Source: Blautia sp.
GTDB lineage: Bacteria; Bacillota; Clostridia; Lachnospirales; Lachnospiraceae
Reading direction: 5' to 3'
Assembly: GCA_023667395.1 (NCBI GenBank)
Contig: JAMPAC010000005.1
Span: 47,261 to 111,260, forward strand
DNA length: 64,000 nt
In this document: in pieces, positions 8,405-17,143 of the stretch
Layout of the letters: every line of letters starts with the position of its first letter
How positions within the stretch are numbered: position 1 is the first letter of the stretch
Position numbers and translations under genes: made by a program
The notes under the pieces: model-generated
What the model was told of the DNA's origin: nothing
Seen by the model: the letters and a program-made list of their open reading frames with translations, nothing else
Databases searched by the model: none

Positions 8405-9949
8405 TCACTCCCTCTCCAGCCGCAGTCCGCTCCCGGTCAACCGGTAAACTTTCCGGCATACTTCATCAATATACTTCCTGTCATGGGAAATACTGATGAT
8501 GGCCCCGGGAAATTCCGCCAACATCCGGCGGATGACCGGACCGGACAACGGCGAGAAATTCCGCGTGGGTTCGTCCAGCAGAAGCACGTTTGCCCCCGAC
8601 AGGCTCATCTTCAGCAGCAGCGCTTTCGCTTTCTGTCCCCCCGACAACTGCGCCATGGGATGATCCATCTCATCGGCGGTATATTTCAGCGAACCCAGAT
8701 ATGTCCGGATCCTGGTGCGCTCCTCTTTCTCCCCGGAAGCGTCAAGATAGTCCACCGGGGTCAACGCCAAATCCAGCAGTTCCCCATAATCCTGGGGCAT
8801 GTATTCCGCATGGATATCCTCCCTGTCCAGGAGTTCCTCCGCCATCCGCTTTAAGAGCGTGGTCTTCCCCACCCCGTTGCTTCCCACAATGCATATCTTC
8901 TCCGGGCCCCTGACCTGGAGCCGGATATTTTCCGCCAGGACTCTCCCCTCCCCCGGCGCGCATAATCTGTCCAGCGCAAAGTCAATGACGCCCTTTCCCG
9001 CCGGGATTGCGGCGCTTTGATCCCCCAGCCGGAAATAGATGGCGTTTTCTTCCTCCGGCACTTCCGTCATCTCCCGGTCTTCCCTGACAAACCGTTTCTC
9101 CATGGACTTTACCACGTGCATCTTCTTTTTCAGAAGCCTGCCTTCCCCCGGACTCTGCCTGGAAACGTTGGCCTGGGCGTATTCCACGCTCTGGTAGATC
9201 CTCTGGAACTTTTCATCCCGGATCTTCTTTTCCCGCCGCTCCTCCAGCGCCTGCTGTTCCTGCTTCGCGAACTGGCTCTGACGCGCCTCCAGATACTTTC
9301 TGTAAGGCAGGCGCGCAACCGTGTGTCTGGTCCTGGTCTTTCTCCGAATCTGCTCTATATGGATCACCAGATTGGCGGTGTTTTCGATCAGCGTCTCGTC
9401 ATGGGATATGAAAAGGACGATATGCTCCCAGCCATCGATCATTTTCTCCATCCGCTCCAGCGTCTCCACATCGATATCGTTGGACGGCTCGTCCAGCAGG
9501 AGCACGGTGGGATCCGCCAGAAGCAGCCGCATCAGCTGCGCTTTCACCTTCTCCCCTCCGGACAAGGTTCCCATAAGCTGTTCCCCGTAAAAGAACTCCG
9601 GGGAAACGTTAAAATCCCTTGCCAACATTCCCAGTTCTTTCGGCGTTTTTTCATAAAAGGACGGTTCCTCCGCGAAAAATTCACAGACCGTCTTTCCCGC
9701 GTCTTTCCCCGGCAGTTCCTGGGGCAGATATGCCAGCCGCTCCCCGCCTGTGATCCTCTCCCCTGCGGCTTCCGTGTAATCTTCTATGAGTCCGGGATCA
9801 TGGATCCACTTTAACAGCGTGGATTTCCCGTCCCCTTCCTCCCCGATGATCACCGCCTTATCCCCCGCGTTCAGCACGCAGGAAAAATCCTGCAGCAGGA
9901 CGCGCAGATCCTTTTTGTGTGTTATCGTTAAATTCTTAATCTGTAACAT
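8405..9949 (-). CDS. ABC-F family ATPase, candidate ribosome-protection factor
   Basis: The start is the ATG at 9949 (MLQIKNLTIT), which follows AGGAGGGATTT; upstream in-frame sequence overlaps a repeat element and is not coding. The 514-residue protein has two fused ATPase domains and no membrane segments, the hallmark of ABC-F proteins. Domain 1 has GEEGDGKST, LSGGEKVKAQL and LLLDEPSNDID. Domain 2 has GSNGVGKTT, LSGGQKAKAL and LLLDEPTRNFSPLSGPVIR. A charged linker of about 90 residues joins them, the region that reaches the ribosomal peptidyl-transferase centre in antibiotic-resistance ABC-F proteins. The DEPTRNFSPLS variant is typical of Vga/Lsa/CplR-like groups. Whether it gives resistance or has a housekeeping translation role cannot be decided from sequence. 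Confidence 0.85.
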   Translation of the reverse strand: MLQIKNLTITHKKDLRVLLQDFSCVLNAGDKAVIIGEEGDGKSTLLKWIHDPGLIEDYTEAAGERITGGERLAYLPQELPGKDAGKTVCEFFAEEPSFYEKTPKELGMLARDFNVSPEFFYGEQLMGTLSGGEKVKAQLMRLLLADPTVLLLDEPSNDIDVETLERMEKMIDGWEHIVLFISHDETLIENTANLVIHIEQIRRKTRTRHTVARLPYRKYLEARQSQFAKQEQQALEERREKKIRDEKFQRIYQSVEYAQANVSRQSPGEGRLLKKKMHVVKSMEKRFVREDREMTEVPEEENAIYFRLGDQSAAIPAGKGVIDFALDRLCAPGEGRVLAENIRLQVRGPEKICIVGSNGVGKTTLLKRMAEELLDREDIHAEYMPQDYGELLDLALTPVDYLDASGEKEERTRIRTYLGSLKYTADEMDHPMAQLSGGQKAKALLLKMSLSGANVLLLDEPTRNFSPLSGPVIRRMLAEFPGAIISISHDRKYIDEVCRKVYRLTGSGLRLERE

Positions 9950-10498
9950 GAAATCCCTCCTATTCCAGTTCCGGCTCTGCGTTTCTGACTCTGCTTGAAT
10001 AAGCAGGCTCGAAAGGCTTTGCCTTTCTCGCTCGCGTTGCTCGTCATAACCGCCCTCTCCCATCTGCCCATGCAAGCATGGCAGATGGGAGAGGCCGTTT
10101 CTGACTCTGCTTATTCGCGAAAATGAGCCTGTTTCCGTTTCCGGAAACAGACTCATGCACAAACAAAACCTATATATTTGCCAAAAGAAAACAAACCTCT
10201 GACAAGATCAACGGTTCTGAAATGAGCGGGATAATCTGAATCCGGAGTACGCAAACTTAACCAGGCTGGCATTCCAGCCTCTGTCACCATAAATGTCTGC
10301 TTTTTCCCATCCAAACTATCTGCTGCTCATCCTCTCACCTTACACAATCCTGTGCCTTTCTCTTTTATGCATCCATACCGCCATATGCACAGACCGCACA
10401 CGGCGCTTATGGCCATTCGGCCGCCAACGACCTTAAATATGGACTCATTTTACCACAGGGGGCGGACGTTTGCAAGAAAAAGATAGGGAATATCATTT
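9950..10498. other. 549-base intergenic region, no gene seen
   Basis: The part next to the ABC-F gene holds a structured repeat described separately. The remainder (about 10140-10498) shows stop codons in all frames and no ribosome binding site with an open frame. A short palindrome GGCC-ATTC-GGCC lies near 10417. It probably carries the promoter of the ABC-F gene and the 3' end of the lipoprotein operon. Confidence 0.5.
9978..10130. repeat. structured intergenic repeat (copy A of a dispersed family)
   Basis: A 16-bp direct repeat (GTTTCTGACTCTGCTT) occurs at 9981-9996 and 10097-10112. Between the copies are two hairpins: GAAAGGC-TTT-GCCTTTC at 10011-10027, and a longer one at 10054-10094 with a 14-bp outer stem and an inner CATGC-AA-GCATG stem. 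An inverted pair GAATAAGCAG/CTGCTTATTC brackets the unit. The elements CTTATTC...AATGAGCC and ATGCAAGCATG recur near 62.4 kb and partly near 48.9 kb, so this is one copy of a dispersed family of structured repeats. Confidence 0.65.
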
Positions 10499-12850
10499 TC
10501 AACCATTCTCACTCACATACAGCTGAACCCGGTTCTGTATGACGCCGACCACATCATCTATCCCCTTCTGCCCGCTGTAATAGCCGGAAGCCTCCTCATT
10601 GATGATATTGATCACATCGTCATTTTCCACGGAGAAAGCGGGCATCGCCTCTTTCAGCAGATCCAGTATTACATCGATCTCCTCCCGGGTAACGGCGTGA
10701 TACTGGAAAAACCATCCGTCCTCCTCAAAGAAGGTTCCATGGAACCTGTCGCTTTGGCGCTGGCTGTCGCTCGCCATCTTGTATGCTGTCATCGCATCCC
10801 AGGTGTCCTTTAAAACGGGGAATCTGCTGGGGAACGTATATTCCATATAAATCTCCTCCCCGCTCATCCCGTCCGGTTCTATCCGGGTCAGGACATCCTC
10901 TATGAATTCCCATGCCCCGTCCTTGTTCTCCGACACTGCAGTGATCCCATAGGCATTCTCCGCAAACAGCAGCGCCTTTCCCTTTCCGCCCTGGGCAGGG
11001 AATCCCACGCAGGCCGCATTTTCCCCAAAGATTCCCTGATAAAGCTGGAAATCATCCAGCCGCCGCAGATCCGCCAGGGCGAACAGTACCTGACCGTTCT
11101 GCACCTTGGTGGGCATGGAAACGTCTCCCTTCCCGGCTCCCAGGGAATCCGGGAAGCGGCTCATGTACTCCAATACGTCCTTGAACTGCTGCGAATCAAA
11201 ATGGCACTCCCCCGCCTCCCAGTCGATAAAGACGTCCTCGTTGAACATCATGAGATACCGCATCATCTCTTCCCTTGTCATTCCGTCAAAGGGCAGCGCC
11301 CCGGGATTTCGTTCCGCCGCTGCCAGCAGCCCCTCCAGGGACAGGGCGGTTCCGCCTCCCAGGAGCGTACTGTCCGCCGCCACGGTCTGCAAGGTAAAAG
11401 AATCCGGGATCCCGGTCAGCGTACCGTCAAAGGTATATGCCTCCAGAATTCCCTCCAGGAAATCAGCGGCATCAAACGCTTCCGACTGTTCCAGATAAGG
11501 GGTCAGGTCGGCGAAGACATCCTGCCCGGCAAGCTTTTCCACATCCACCCCGGACAGGTCGATGATATCTATAGTCTCTTTCGCCAGCAATGCATTATAC
11601 AGGTCTGTCAGGGAATCGTAATTTTTCACCGTCAGATGATACCGGTCGCTGCTCCTGCCAAACCCCACCGCCAGGGCGGACAGACTGCCTCCCCCGCCCA
11701 CGGTGGCAAGGACCAGGTTCTCCCGTTTCGGAGCCTCCTCCGCCCTGGTTTTGGTCAACAGCACAATGCCCAGGTCATCATGCTCCCAGTCCTCCACCGT
11801 GCAGAAATATCTGCCATCCTCCAGCACGCCAAACTTTTCCACAAAGTATCCGTTGACGTCGCTGTCCCCCCAGGCGAATAACTCTACCGCCGCCTCTTTC
11901 TGTGCGGAGAGGTCATAGCCATACGCAGAAATATCATCATACAGCAGGAAATCATACTGCCCCGCCGGGTCTGTGGAAATGCCGCTGACCTCCGGGAACT
12001 CTTTCGTCAGTTCCACCAGCTGCCCTTTCTCAAAATCCACTTCCATCAGCGTGCACCGGGCCGAGTCATCCCTCGAACCGACGCAGGCATAGAACCTGCC
12101 ATCCTTTCCCTCTGCGGTTCCCCTGATCAGGACGTTTTCCGCAGATCCAAACCGTATGGAGCCATGATAGCTTCCATCCGCCGTATACAGCCAGATACCC
12201 GCCTCATCGGTATATGCATCGGTGTAAACATAGAGACGTCCCTGGCTGTCAAGCGCTATGGCTTCTATGGAAATCTCCCGCCCCAGCTGCTCCGTGACCT
12301 CCTGGGAAAACAGATTCTTTCCCTCCGGGTCAAACTTGCACAGATACCGGCTCAACTTGCTGTAATCCGCAGGGTAAGCGTTTACGATCAGCCATACGCT
12401 GCCATCCTGGTCAAAGGCATAAGCACAGATCTCCCGCTGGGGCTCCGCCAGGGTCCATTGGATGGCGGTGCGGCTCAACTCCCCGTTGGTCAGGGAATAC
12501 CGACAGATGCCCTGCGATTCCCCCTCCGCCTCCCCGTTCATGGAAATATAACAGGCATTGTCGCCAACCTGCTGCATCCCGCCGTAATCGGCCCGGTGGT
12601 CATTCACCCTGATCAGTTCCGGCACATAGACATATTCCGGCCCCTGCGCCAGATCCACGGCAGTCAGGTCACTTCCCGCAGATACCTTGCTATCGCTGCG
12701 GCCGGCGCCGACTGCAGCGCCATCAGCCGCGTTCCCCTGACCGCATGCGGTCAGGAGCAGGGCTGCGCACATGGCCAGACAACATACCAGGCAGCCCCAT
12801 CCGCCATGCCTGCCAGAAACCGGAAACTCTTTTCTTCTCATCTTATTCAT
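10499..12850 (-). CDS. lipoprotein with N-terminal propeller-like region and C-terminal solute-binding-protein domain
   Basis: The chosen start is the ATG at 12850, eight bases inside the end of the anti-sigma gene and downstream of GGAGGAGG. The 783-residue product has a lipoprotein signal with lipobox LLLTAC near residue 37. Residues about 55-375 contain repeated short beta units ending in GxxxxYxxD, like a propeller. Residues about 380-720 resemble a type 1 ABC solute-binding protein, with LYNALLAKETIDIIDL, a TLTGIPDSF segment and DEVWEFI-like blocks near the end. It is the third gene of an ECF sigma/anti-sigma operon, so it is probably made in response to envelope signals. No permease is encoded nearby, so a sensor role is as likely as transport. 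Confidence 0.8.
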   Translation of the reverse strand: MNKMRRKEFPVSGRHGGWGCLVCCLAMCAALLLTACGQGNAADGAAVGAGRSDSKVSAGSDLTAVDLAQGPEYVYVPELIRVNDHRADYGGMQQVGDNACYISMNGEAEGESQGICRYSLTNGELSRTAIQWTLAEPQREICAYAFDQDGSVWLIVNAYPADYSKLSRYLCKFDPEGKNLFSQEVTEQLGREISIEAIALDSQGRLYVYTDAYTDEAGIWLYTADGSYHGSIRFGSAENVLIRGTAEGKDGRFYACVGSRDDSARCTLMEVDFEKGQLVELTKEFPEVSGISTDPAGQYDFLLYDDISAYGYDLSAQKEAAVELFAWGDSDVNGYFVEKFGVLEDGRYFCTVEDWEHDDLGIVLLTKTRAEEAPKRENLVLATVGGGGSLSALAVGFGRSSDRYHLTVKNYDSLTDLYNALLAKETIDIIDLSGVDVEKLAGQDVFADLTPYLEQSEAFDAADFLEGILEAYTFDGTLTGIPDSFTLQTVAADSTLLGGGTALSLEGLLAAAERNPGALPFDGMTREEMMRYLMMFNEDVFIDWEAGECHFDSQQFKDVLEYMSRFPDSLGAGKGDVSMPTKVQNGQVLFALADLRRLDDFQLYQGIFGENAACVGFPAQGGKGKALLFAENAYGITAVSENKDGAWEFIEDVLTRIEPDGMSGEEIYMEYTFPSRFPVLKDTWDAMTAYKMASDSQRQSDRFHGTFFEEDGWFFQYHAVTREEIDVILDLLKEAMPAFSVENDDVINIINEEASGYYSGQKGIDDVVGVIQNRVQLYVSENG

Positions 12851-14069
12851 TTTCAAATAATTCCTCCTCCATTTTCTCAAAAAACAGTTCAACCGTGATC
12901 TCCTCCTTACGTCCGTATTCCTCCCTCCATTGCGTGGATTTCTTTATCTTTTCATATTCCTCCTGCCAGGATGAGAACAGATACTTCTGGAAACGGCGGA
13001 AAGTTCCGTCCCAGGAATATTCCAGGATAAACGCGCTGCTGCCCTCATCCACAAAATAGAACGTAACCGTGGAATGCAGGACACCGTTGACGGTGTAATA
13101 CGCAGGGTAAACCTCCTCATACGCCAGCCCCAGCCGTTCCGTTGCAAAAGAGGCCGCCGTCCGCGCCAGCCCCGGCAGAAGGGCCTCCGCTTCCCCCATA
13201 TCCCACAGCGTTTCCTCCCCGCTTTCATCATATCTCCCCGCGCTGTCCAGACTGCCATCCTCCACATCGATATGGAGGGCATAGTAAGGCTGATTCTCAC
13301 TGCCCATATAAAGCATCCGGTAAAATACCTGTTTATCCCCTATGGGCACATTTTCCGAAAGGAAACTCTGGCATTCCAGGCTGCCTGCATCGACGCCGTA
13401 TATCTCCAGAAGCCATTCATCCGCGATCTCCCTCGCTCCCTCCTCCGAGAGCCCGCCGTCCGCCACGATCTCCTCTTTCTTCTGCTCCAGATCCCTCTTC
13501 GGATCCACGATCCACTCCGGATGATTTTCCTCCACATACTGTCTCAGTGAATAATCCCTTTTCACATAAAAATCAATGACCTGCAGCATTTCTTCCTCCG
13601 TCAGTTCCCTGTCGGGCAGATAAAACCTGCATACCGGTATCAGGAAGCAAAATCCCAGCTTTTCCGCCTCCCCCTCGGTTTCCACCTGGGCCAGTTCGCC
13701 TTTGGGGAACCTGCCCTCCTTATATTGGGCGAAAAGTTCATTAAATTTTCTTTTTTCCTCTTCCGTGTAAGGCCTGGTCTGGCTGTCCGCGTTTACCGTT
13801 CCGCGATTCAGATTGTCCAGCATGGTCGTCCGTTCTTCTTCCGTCATATCCTCCACCCGCGCCTGCAGGAAGGACTGTACAACCGCCCGCCCCGGAATGC
13901 TGACTGTCCCCAGCAAAAGGAGCGCCAGCACGGCTGCGGCAGCCCTGGGGAAACGACGCCTTTTCCCCTTTACTCCCGCTTTCACATTCTGAAGGATCTC
14001 CCTCTGCATTGTCTCCGAAATATGTATGGAATTGACTGCATCCTGCAGATCTTTTACCTTTCTTTGCAC
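12843..14069 (-). CDS. membrane-bound anti-sigma-type protein
   Basis: This 408-residue protein starts at a GTG preceded by AAAGGATG. About 35 cytoplasmic residues (helical, beginning QRKVKDLQDAVNSIHI) are followed by one membrane helix at about 42-62 and a large extracytoplasmic part. That topology and its place 31 bases downstream of an ECF sigma gene support an anti-sigma role: the N-terminus would bind the sigma factor and the outer domain would sense envelope state. The outer domain is acidic with several Glu-rich helices (YTEEEKRKFNELF, DREL-TEEEM). It has no HExxH motif, so it is not a protease. It overlaps the following lipoprotein gene by eight bases. Confidence 0.75.
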   Translation of the reverse strand: MQRKVKDLQDAVNSIHISETMQREILQNVKAGVKGKRRRFPRAAAAVLALLLLGTVSIPGRAVVQSFLQARVEDMTEEERTTMLDNLNRGTVNADSQTRPYTEEEKRKFNELFAQYKEGRFPKGELAQVETEGEAEKLGFCFLIPVCRFYLPDRELTEEEMLQVIDFYVKRDYSLRQYVEENHPEWIVDPKRDLEQKKEEIVADGGLSEEGAREIADEWLLEIYGVDAGSLECQSFLSENVPIGDKQVFYRMLYMGSENQPYYALHIDVEDGSLDSAGRYDESGEETLWDMGEAEALLPGLARTAASFATERLGLAYEEVYPAYYTVNGVLHSTVTFYFVDEGSSAFILEYSWDGTFRRFQKYLFSSWQEEYEKIKKSTQWREEYGRKEEITVELFFEKMEEELFENE

Positions 14070-14100
14070 AATATCACATCCTTTCCCTGATCCATCCGCA

Positions 14101-14547
14101 TCACAACATCAACCGCAGTTCTTCCCTGCCCCTCTGCATACGCTTTTTGACCGCCTGGGCGGATATGCCCAGCATTTCAGCGATCTCGGAACATTGATAC
14201 CCTTCGATATAATGCAGGTAGATCACGATCTTCAGCTTGTCCGGCAGCCTGACCAGGGCTTCCAGCACCTCGCTCTGTTCCGGCATCTCGCAGGACGCGG
14301 TCACCTTTTCCAGATCGGTGCAGGGATGCCTCATCCGCTGCCTGTGAATGTCACGGCAGCGATTGGTCGCCACTTTGATCAGCCATGCTTTTTCATGTTC
14401 CCTGTCATGAAAATCCACCGCTTTTTCCATATAACGGCAGAACGTATCCTGTAATACGTCCTGCGCGTCCTGTTCATTACACAGCATCACCATGCAGATC
14501 TTAAAGAGCATGTTGCTGTATTCCATTACCAGGTTCTCTACTGACAT
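14101..14547 (-). CDS. ECF-family RNA polymerase sigma factor
   Basis: This 148-residue protein has the two-domain ECF layout. Region 2 runs from about residue 5 to 70 and includes EQDAQDVLQDTFCRYME and KAWLIKVATNRCRDIHR. Region 4 runs from about 95 to 146 with an HTH around CSEIAEMLGISAQAVKKRMQR. It heads an operon with a membrane anti-sigma protein and a lipoprotein, the usual arrangement for an envelope-stress regulon. A candidate autoregulated promoter TGTCAC-N17-CGTGTA lies about 90 bases upstream. The target regulon outside this operon is not known. Confidence 0.92.
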   Translation of the reverse strand: MSVENLVMEYSNMLFKICMVMLCNEQDAQDVLQDTFCRYMEKAVDFHDREHEKAWLIKVATNRCRDIHRQRMRHPCTDLEKVTASCEMPEQSEVLEALVRLPDKLKIVIYLHYIEGYQCSEIAEMLGISAQAVKKRMQRGREELRLML

Positions 14548-14633
14548 GTCCTCACCTCTATATCATAAATCTTCGATTTATGACGAACGGCCATTGAGCC
14601 GCTGAATGCCTCAAATAAGTTCACACTATTATA

Positions 14634-14662
14634 TACACGCGGGAACGGGGCGGAAGGTGACA
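14634..14662 (-). promoter_or_regulatory. candidate ECF-type promoter of the sigma operon
   Basis: Reading the minus strand, TGTCAC (14657-14662) is 17 bases from CGTGTA (14634-14639), followed by TATAATAG. TGTCAC and CGT-type elements at this spacing are common in autoregulated ECF promoters of Clostridia. The site lies just downstream of the terminator of the preceding operon. Confidence 0.45.
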
Positions 14663-14670
14663 AAAAAAGT

Positions 14671-14704
14671 AAAAAAAGCACTAAAACCGCCTGGCTTCAG
14701 TGCT
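14671..14704 (-). terminator. Rho-independent terminator
   Basis: On the minus strand a 12-bp stem (AGCACTGAAGCC with GGTTTTAGTGCT, two G-U pairs, loop AGGC) is followed by seven T residues. It ends the two-gene operon at 14717-16713 and separates it from the ECF operon. Confidence 0.85.
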
Positions 14705-14716
14705 GTAAAACATAGT

Positions 14717-16147
14717 TTATATGTTGATCTGTCTTTCATTAAACAATGCATCTATTTCTGCTATTTCTTTTTCAAGCTGACCAGATATTTCGCTCTCGAC
14801 ATATTCTTGTTTTATTCTGGCCATAAATTTTAAATCAGAAAACAAATGCGTCACTGTATTTAACAAACTTCCGATATCGAGATTTTCAGGATTACCTGTA
14901 ATCGCCGCGTTTATAACCGTACTTGTGGATGCGATGGAACTGGAGATCAACAATATTTTTCTGGTTCTGACTTCATATAAATCTTTATTTTCATCTTCTC
15001 TTCTAAATAATCCATGCGTCAATGAGATAATTATATCAAAAAACTTCGATATCACAAAAGACGCACCCACAATTTTTACATCTCTGCCAAAACATAGGGC
15101 ATCATAATTTTCACTATATAATTTACTCGCAAAATTTTCATTTATACATGAAAGCACCGGAACCGGTAATCCCAGTTTCGTAAATTCATCCGATTTTAAA
15201 TGCTGGGCCTGTGCGAACAATGCAGCTGGAAGATTTAAGCGATCCGCTTTCACCTCATCATAACATTCCCTGAACATTGTACCGATCAAAACCGTCTCAG
15301 GAGTTATGATCATCCTGCTTTTCCCCGTTACGGGATCCATCCTGGAAATTCTGTTTGTGCGAAAATCATTGAATGTAATGCAGTCAGTTAAAATATTCGC
15401 GGTGCCAAATACCCAGCCCAAAACAGGGTCATGGCCTAACGTATACATTCTGTGATATTTTCCGCCCATGTTTTTCCCTATGTCCCTGGAGCCTTTTGTA
15501 ATGTCATATGGCACAGTCTGATATAAAAGATTGATCCAATGTCCGGTTCCATGCTTTTCAAGGCGCTTATCTCTAAATTTATCGTTTGCATTTCTATGGG
15601 TTTCTTCTATTTTTTTATCATTATAAGCCAGCCGCTCTGACGGGTCAAAGCTTTTCCCATAATCATATTTCTCCGCAACATACGGGAACACCAATGCTTT
15701 CGCTACCTGTAATGCCGTGGCAACCGCCAAAAACGATAAATCCGTTTTATTTGCTATGCCTGTCTTTTTTAAGAACCGCCTGTTTATCTCATCCAGTTCC
15801 TGAAACGCACTCCTGATTTCCCCCTCAGACAAAATATCCTCAAGAACAACCCTGCCAGGTTCATGCAGATCTGCCTGTTCCGCAATCTCATTCCATGCCT
15901 CGGTCCGTGGTTTGCAGTCAGATTTTCCGCCCCTGTCTTTTCCTGTTGTTTCCACGGATAACCCTGCCAGTTCTTCGTCCTTTCCCAAAGAATGCAGCAG
16001 TTTAACAGAAGATCCAATGCTGCTGTCCGCAGATGCCCTTATCGTATCCATATCGGTGTCATTTAATAATAAAGCGGCTTTATCCTGATTCATCTTCAGA
16101 ACCTTATTGATTTCCATTTCATCCTCTGAATATTGAAATCTGCCCAT
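14717..16147 (-). CDS. unrecognised 476-residue protein
   Basis: I do not recognise this family. The start follows AAAAGGA. The C-terminal half is rich in hydrophobic helices: about 345-375 (ASFVISKFFDIIISLTHGLF) and 395-415 (ILLISSSIASTSTVINAAI) could be membrane-associated. A central block at about 220-265 is rich in His, Gly and aromatic residues (MGGKYHRMYTLGHDPVLGW followed by VFGTANILTDC). The gene is clearly richer in A+T than the flanking sigma and exporter operons, which suggests acquisition. It is 14 bases downstream of a gene for a glycine-rich membrane protein and shares its terminator, so the two probably act together. An anti-phage or membrane-acting role is a guess from context only. 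Confidence 0.6.
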   Translation of the reverse strand: MGRFQYSEDEMEINKVLKMNQDKAALLLNDTDMDTIRASADSSIGSSVKLLHSLGKDEELAGLSVETTGKDRGGKSDCKPRTEAWNEIAEQADLHEPGRVVLEDILSEGEIRSAFQELDEINRRFLKKTGIANKTDLSFLAVATALQVAKALVFPYVAEKYDYGKSFDPSERLAYNDKKIEETHRNANDKFRDKRLEKHGTGHWINLLYQTVPYDITKGSRDIGKNMGGKYHRMYTLGHDPVLGWVFGTANILTDCITFNDFRTNRISRMDPVTGKSRMIITPETVLIGTMFRECYDEVKADRLNLPAALFAQAQHLKSDEFTKLGLPVPVLSCINENFASKLYSENYDALCFGRDVKIVGASFVISKFFDIIISLTHGLFRREDENKDLYEVRTRKILLISSSIASTSTVINAAITGNPENLDIGSLLNTVTHLFSDLKFMARIKQEYVESEISGQLEKEIAEIDALFNERQINI

Positions 16148-16161
16148 TCCTTTTCCATCCC

Positions 16162-16713
16162 TTATGAAGTAATGCCCAGATCGTGCTGCAGATCCTTGAT
16201 TGCGGACTGCAGCAGGATATTCAATCCGTTCAGATACTCAATCCTTTTCCTGTCCGCAGCACGCTCTTCATTTAATGCCTTAATAATTGCCGTCTGTTTT
16301 GCCAGGGCATTTTTATATACCAGCTGTTTTGCCTCATGAAGCTTTTTGTTCTTAATACGAGTTGCTATTCCTGCCCCCGCCCCTCCCAAAATTACCGCAG
16401 GCGCCGCCAGGACTGCTATCCCTGCAGCCATCCCTCCTCCGATCAGACTGCCTGCGGCAGCCAGACCGCTTGTAATTCCGGCAGCGCTTAATCCGGTCAC
16501 GGAACCGCCCAGATATAAACCGGCAAAGCCAATCCCCGCCCCCACGCCTACCCCGACAGCGCCCGCAATCGCCTCGCCGATCGGAGCGTCCTCCATACGC
16601 CGTGATTTATCCTTTAGCGCCCTGTCCGCTTCATCAATAACGGACTGCACCGTCTTTAAGGCATCCTGACTTTGAAATTTCATATTCTTCTTATTTTTCA
16701 CGTACCCGCCCAT
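16162..16713 (-). CDS. glycine-rich membrane hairpin protein
   Basis: The start follows AAGGAGG. About 45 polar residues precede a long Gly/Ala-rich hydrophobic stretch at about 45-120 (AGAVGVGVGAGIGFAGLYLG, then a second run around GGGMAAGIAVLAAPAVILGG). The C-terminus is basic and helical, with coiled-coil potential at about 125-183. Such GxxxG-rich double-helix regions occur in pore-forming or membrane-inserting proteins. It is the first gene of a two-gene operon with the unrecognised 476-residue protein. The function is unknown; a membrane-disrupting effector with a partner is one reading of the layout. Confidence 0.6.
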   Translation of the reverse strand: MGGYVKNKKNMKFQSQDALKTVQSVIDEADRALKDKSRRMEDAPIGEAIAGAVGVGVGAGIGFAGLYLGGSVTGLSAAGITSGLAAAGSLIGGGMAAGIAVLAAPAVILGGAGAGIATRIKNKKLHEAKQLVYKNALAKQTAIIKALNEERAADRKRIEYLNGLNILLQSAIKDLQHDLGITS

Positions 16714-16887
16714 CGCCCAAAACCTCCTTCGACAGATATGTTTTATTATATCACTGTCCGTACTTTACTGACAATAACGGATATCGAAATCCATAATTGA
16801 AAAATGGATTCCCGATTACTATTAATTTACAAAATCAGGATTATCTGCTATACTGTTTTTATCCCAAACAGAGAAAGGAAGCCGGAA

Positions 16888-17124
16888 ATGAAAGAATGGG
16901 ATGAAATAGCAATCGTAACAGACCCTATGAAACATATGGTTTCAAAAGTAATCAGTAAAATTGTGAAGAAAAATTTGGACTGCGATGCGGATGTTCAGCT
17001 TAATGAATTGAACGTTACGGATGAAAATGAAAAGTTACATGTTCATTTAAACATTGATGCGGAAATCAGTATAAGCGAATTGGAGCACCTCCTGGAATCC
17101 ATGCTGACAGACGGAGAACAGTAG
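16888..17124 (+). CDS. small unrecognised protein, first of a plus-strand operon
   Basis: The start is the ATG at 16888 (MKEWDEIAIV), which follows AAAGGAAGCCGG; the longer open frame has no ribosome site. The 78 residues form one small alpha/beta unit: a Lys-rich helix (HMVSKVISKIVKKNL), a strand pair (VQLNELNV and LHVHLNIDAEI) and an acidic helix (SELEHLLESM). The same unit appears twice in the next gene, so the operon carries three copies. It is divergent from the 16713-14717 operon. No known family is recognised. Confidence 0.65.
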   Translation: MKEWDEIAIVTDPMKHMVSKVISKIVKKNLDCDADVQLNELNVTDENEKLHVHLNIDAEISISELEHLLESMLTDGEQ

Positions 17125-17143
17125 ACGCTGAGGAGAACACGGA

